DNA of 7,017 bases, taken from an uncultured bacterium (GTDB taxonomy: Bacteria; Bacillota_I; Bacilli_A; RFN20; CAG-826). The stretch is taken from assembly GCA_949290725.1 (NCBI GenBank), contig CASEST010000014.1, forward strand, positions 1 to 7,017. Reading direction: 5' to 3'. Of this stretch, positions 5,270-7,017 are shown piece after piece. The number at the start of each line of letters is the position of its first letter. The stretch's first letter is position 1. A program made the translations under genes and the position numbers. The notes beneath the pieces were generated by a model. It was not told the origin of the DNA. It saw only the letters and a list, made by a program, of their open reading frames with translations, and searched no databases.

Positions 5270-6649
5270 ATGGAAAGAAAGATGATAACAACTTATGATT
5301 TATTCTTAAGTCTAGCTAAAGGCGAATTAAAAGATGGCGAAAGTGTCTTTTTAGAAGGTTGGATTAGAGGAAATAGAGATAATGGAAATATCGGATTTAT
5401 CGAATTTAATGATGGATCAGCCTTTAAGAATGTTCAATTAGTTTATGAAAAAGATAATCCTCAATATGATGAGATTGCTCATTATAAATATGCTGCTTCA
5501 ATCGCAGTTAAAGGAAATGTAGTTTTAACTCCAGCAAATAAACAACCATTTGAGATTAAAGTTAGCGAAACTAGTTTATTAGGAGATGTTAGCGAAGATT
5601 ATCCTTTACAAAAGAAGAGACATTCTTTCGAATTTTTAAGAGATATTGCCTATTTAAGACCTCGTGCAAATACTTTTAATGCTTTATTTAGAGTTAGAAA
5701 TAAATTAGCTTTTGCAATTCATAAATTTTTCCAAGAGAAAAACTTTATGTATGTCCATACTCCAATTATTACTACAAATGATGCTGAAGGTGCCGGACAA
5801 TGTTTTAAAGTTGTTGAAGATATGAAAGATCCAACTGGATTTTTTAATGCTAATGCCTGTTTAACTGTTTCTGGACAATTACATGTTGAACCTTTTGCAC
5901 TTGCTTTTAGAGATACATATACTTTTGGTCCAACTTTTAGAGCTGAACACTCAAATACTTCTAGACACGCTTCAGAATTCTGGATGATTGAACCAGAAAT
6001 TGCTTTTGCTGATTTAGAAGATAATATGGATTTAATGGAAGAATTTTTAAAATATATTATCAATTATGTTTTAACCAATTGCCCTGATGAAATGAACTTT
6101 TTCAATACGATGATTGAAAAAGGAGTTATTGATAAGATGAAACATATTTTAAATTCCTCATTTAAAAGAGTTACTTATACAGAAGGGATTGAAATCTTAA
6201 AAAAAGCTCAAGAAAATGGTCATAAGTTCGAATATTCTGATATTTACTGGGGAATGGATTTACAAAGTGAGCATGAAAGATATTTAACTGAAGAAGTTGT
6301 TAAAGGCCCAATGTTTTTAATTGATTTCCCTAAAGAAATTAAATCATTCTATATGAAATTGAATAAAGATGGTAAAACAGTTGCCGCTTGTGATTTGCTT
6401 GTTCCAGGTGTTGGAGAGATTTGTGGTGGTTCTCAAAGAGAAGAAAACTATGAATTATTAAAAGAAAGAATGGAAGAGCAAGGAAATAAAGAGATTCTTG
6501 AATGGTATTTAAATTTAAGAAAATATGGTGGTTGCATTCATAGTGGCTTTGGTTTAGGTTTTGATCGCTTATTAATGTATATTACTGGATTAAGCAATAT
6601 TAGAGACGTTCAACCTTATCCAAGAACTCCAGGAAGCATAAAATATTAA
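5270..6649 (+). CDS. asnS: Asparagine-tRNA ligase (AsnRS)
   Basis: This class IIb aminoacyl-tRNA synthetase activates asparagine with ATP and charges tRNA-Asn in the cytoplasm. It has 459 residues, normal for bacterial AsnRS. The N-terminal OB-fold anticodon-binding domain is about residues 25-105 (VFLEGWIRGNRDNGNIGFIE, 26-45). The catalytic domain follows: YPLQKKRHSFEFLR (111-124), LRPRANTF (129-136), motif 1 around 150-166 (HKFFQEKNF ... HTPII) and VSGQLHVEPFA (200-210). Motif 2 is at 223-243 (FRAEHSNTSRH then EFWMIEPE), the Asn-specific form rather than the Asp form. Then come GEICGGSQRE (382-391) and motif 3, GFGLGFDRLLMY (426-437), followed by NIRDVQPYPRTPG (443-455). The ATG at 5270 sits 7 bases after AAGGGGA; a second Met at residue 5 is less well placed. 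There is no T-box leader. Having a dedicated AsnRS suggests direct charging of tRNA-Asn rather than only the Asp-to-Asn amidation route. Confidence 0.97.
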   Translation: MERKMITTYDLFLSLAKGELKDGESVFLEGWIRGNRDNGNIGFIEFNDGSAFKNVQLVYEKDNPQYDEIAHYKYAASIAVKGNVVLTPANKQPFEIKVSETSLLGDVSEDYPLQKKRHSFEFLRDIAYLRPRANTFNALFRVRNKLAFAIHKFFQEKNFMYVHTPIITTNDAEGAGQCFKVVEDMKDPTGFFNANACLTVSGQLHVEPFALAFRDTYTFGPTFRAEHSNTSRHASEFWMIEPEIAFADLEDNMDLMEEFLKYIINYVLTNCPDEMNFFNTMIEKGVIDKMKHILNSSFKRVTYTEGIEILKKAQENGHKFEYSDIYWGMDLQSEHERYLTEEVVKGPMFLIDFPKEIKSFYMKLNKDGKTVAACDLLVPGVGEICGGSQREENYELLKERMEEQGNKEILEWYLNLRKYGGCIHSGFGLGFDRLLMYITGLSNIRDVQPYPRTPGSIKY

Positions 6650-6668
6650 TTTAAGGTATAATTAAGTT

Positions 6669-6908
6669 ATGGCAAGAAAAAAAGAATATCAAAATGAAGA
6701 AGTTAATCGTGTTGAAAGAAAAGATGGTAGAGATATTTTAAAACCTAAAGAAAGAACTACATCTAAAACTGTTGAACTTGAGACGATTAAAGAGGAGAAA
6801 TCGATGAATTATTCAAAAAATAAAAAAATATTCATCGTTTTTACAATAATTTCAATCTTACTTTTCATTTATATTATTTATCTTGTTGTCTTTGCTTTTA
6901 TCGGATAA
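6669..6908 (+). CDS. Small single-TM membrane protein, start uncertain
   Basis: This is a 79-residue frame 19 bases after asnS. Residues 1-53 are hydrophilic and highly charged. Residues 54-78 form one long hydrophobic helix (IFIVFTIISILLFIYIIYLV), with lysines just before it (K50, K52, K53), which suggests a cytoplasmic N-terminus. The ATG at 6669 has only a weak AAGG at 6653-6656, 12 bases away. Met46 at 6804 has a much better ribosome site and would yield a 34-residue peptide that is almost only the TM helix. I recognise no family. Similar tiny tail-anchored proteins are common and mostly uncharacterised. It may ride on the asnS transcript. That it is a gene is likely because of its length, spacing and the terminator that follows; which start is used is open. 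Confidence 0.68.
   Translation: MARKKEYQNEEVNRVERKDGRDILKPKERTTSKTVELETIKEEKSMNYSKNKKIFIVFTIISILLFIYIIYLVVFAFIG
6791..6797 (+). promoter_or_regulatory. Internal ribosome binding site AGAGGAG before Met46
   Basis: AGAGGAG lies 6 bases before an in-frame ATG at 6804, within the small membrane-protein frame. It is the best Shine-Dalgarno match downstream of asnS, better than that of the upstream ATG. Here Glu is spelled GAG GAG, in a genome that mostly uses GAA, which fits selection for the ribosome site. It would drive a 34-residue protein (6804-6908). Confidence 0.5.
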
Positions 6909-6956
6909 AACTTAGATTATCATTATTTTATTAATTATTTATTATAAAAAAATATT

Positions 6957-6991
6957 AATTTAAAAAGCTCCTCGAAGGAGCTTTTTAAATT
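6957..6991. terminator. Strong intrinsic terminator, possibly bidirectional
   Basis: AAAAAGCTCCT (6962-6972) pairs perfectly with AGGAGCTTTTT (6976-6986) around a CGA loop. The pairing extends with A-T pairs to 6957 and 6991, giving a 16-bp stem. The + strand ends in a T-run (6982-6986) right after the G-C core, as in intrinsic terminators, and the matching A-run on the left would serve the opposite strand. It closes the asnS/small-protein transcript, 48 bases after the last stop. The 26 bases after it show no gene that can be supported. Confidence 0.9.
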
Positions 6992-7017
6992 TAACTAGGA
7001 AATTCGACTTTTTTCTA

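Noticed and set aside
5719..6063. Minus-strand open frame of 114 codons inside asnS
   Set aside because: It is antisense to the AsnRS catalytic core (motif 2 region), whose conservation explains the absence of stops. No independent gene signals.
6992..7017. Tail of a convergent minus-strand gene ending before the shared terminator
   Set aside because: Read on the minus strand, one frame ends ...EKSRIS then TAG and another reads KKVEFPS then TAA but has an in-frame TAG at the window edge. Too few bases to support any gene, although the symmetric terminator would fit one.

Overview
The window is a 7 kb piece of a very AT-rich bacterial chromosome. Every clear gene reads on the + strand. Trp is encoded by TGG, and no TGA is seen either as a sense codon or as a stop: stops are TAA, with one TAG. 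So the genome uses a standard-type code, not the Mycoplasma/Spiroplasma UGA-Trp code. Gene content (ntdP/DUF402, the tsaE-tsaB-rimI-tsaD order, a bacterial AsnRS), extended -10 promoters and AGGAGG ribosome sites point to the low-GC Firmicutes/Tenericutes side, for example an Acholeplasma-, RF39- or Erysipelotrichia-like Bacillota. The exact lineage is inference.

Layout. Positions 1-420 hold the 3' part of an XRE-type helix-turn-helix regulator cut by the window edge. It overlaps by 14 bases a 142-residue protein (407-835) built from five 'LPFL' helical repeats. An A/T-only inverted repeat and an extended -10 promoter follow. That promoter probably drives a two-TM membrane protein of DUF3137-like type (951-2078), then the nucleoside tri-/diphosphatase ntdP (2125-2664), then tsaE, tsaB, rimI and tsaD packed 1 to 11 bases apart (2676-5230). 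A second extended -10 box just after tsaD precedes asnS (5270-6649). A small single-TM protein (6669-6908) follows, and the block closes with a strong, possibly bidirectional, intrinsic terminator (6957-6991).

How the genes work together. TsaB, TsaD and TsaE form the complex that transfers threonylcarbamoyl to A37 of ANN-decoding tRNAs. The partner that makes threonylcarbamoyl-AMP (TsaC/YwlC) is not in the window. RimI is the usual N-acetyltransferase companion of this cluster. AsnRS charges tRNA-Asn, itself an ANN decoder and so a t6A substrate. Most of the window is thus core translation machinery.

Points worth a second look: a repeat register that seems to run from the XRE protein across the gene boundary into the repeat protein; a Trp-to-Arg change in the conserved E-W motif of TsaE; and a strong internal ribosome site in the last small gene that suggests a 34-residue small membrane protein as an alternative or second product. 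I found no CRISPR array, mobile element, tRNA, rRNA or riboswitch, and no clear undescribed system.
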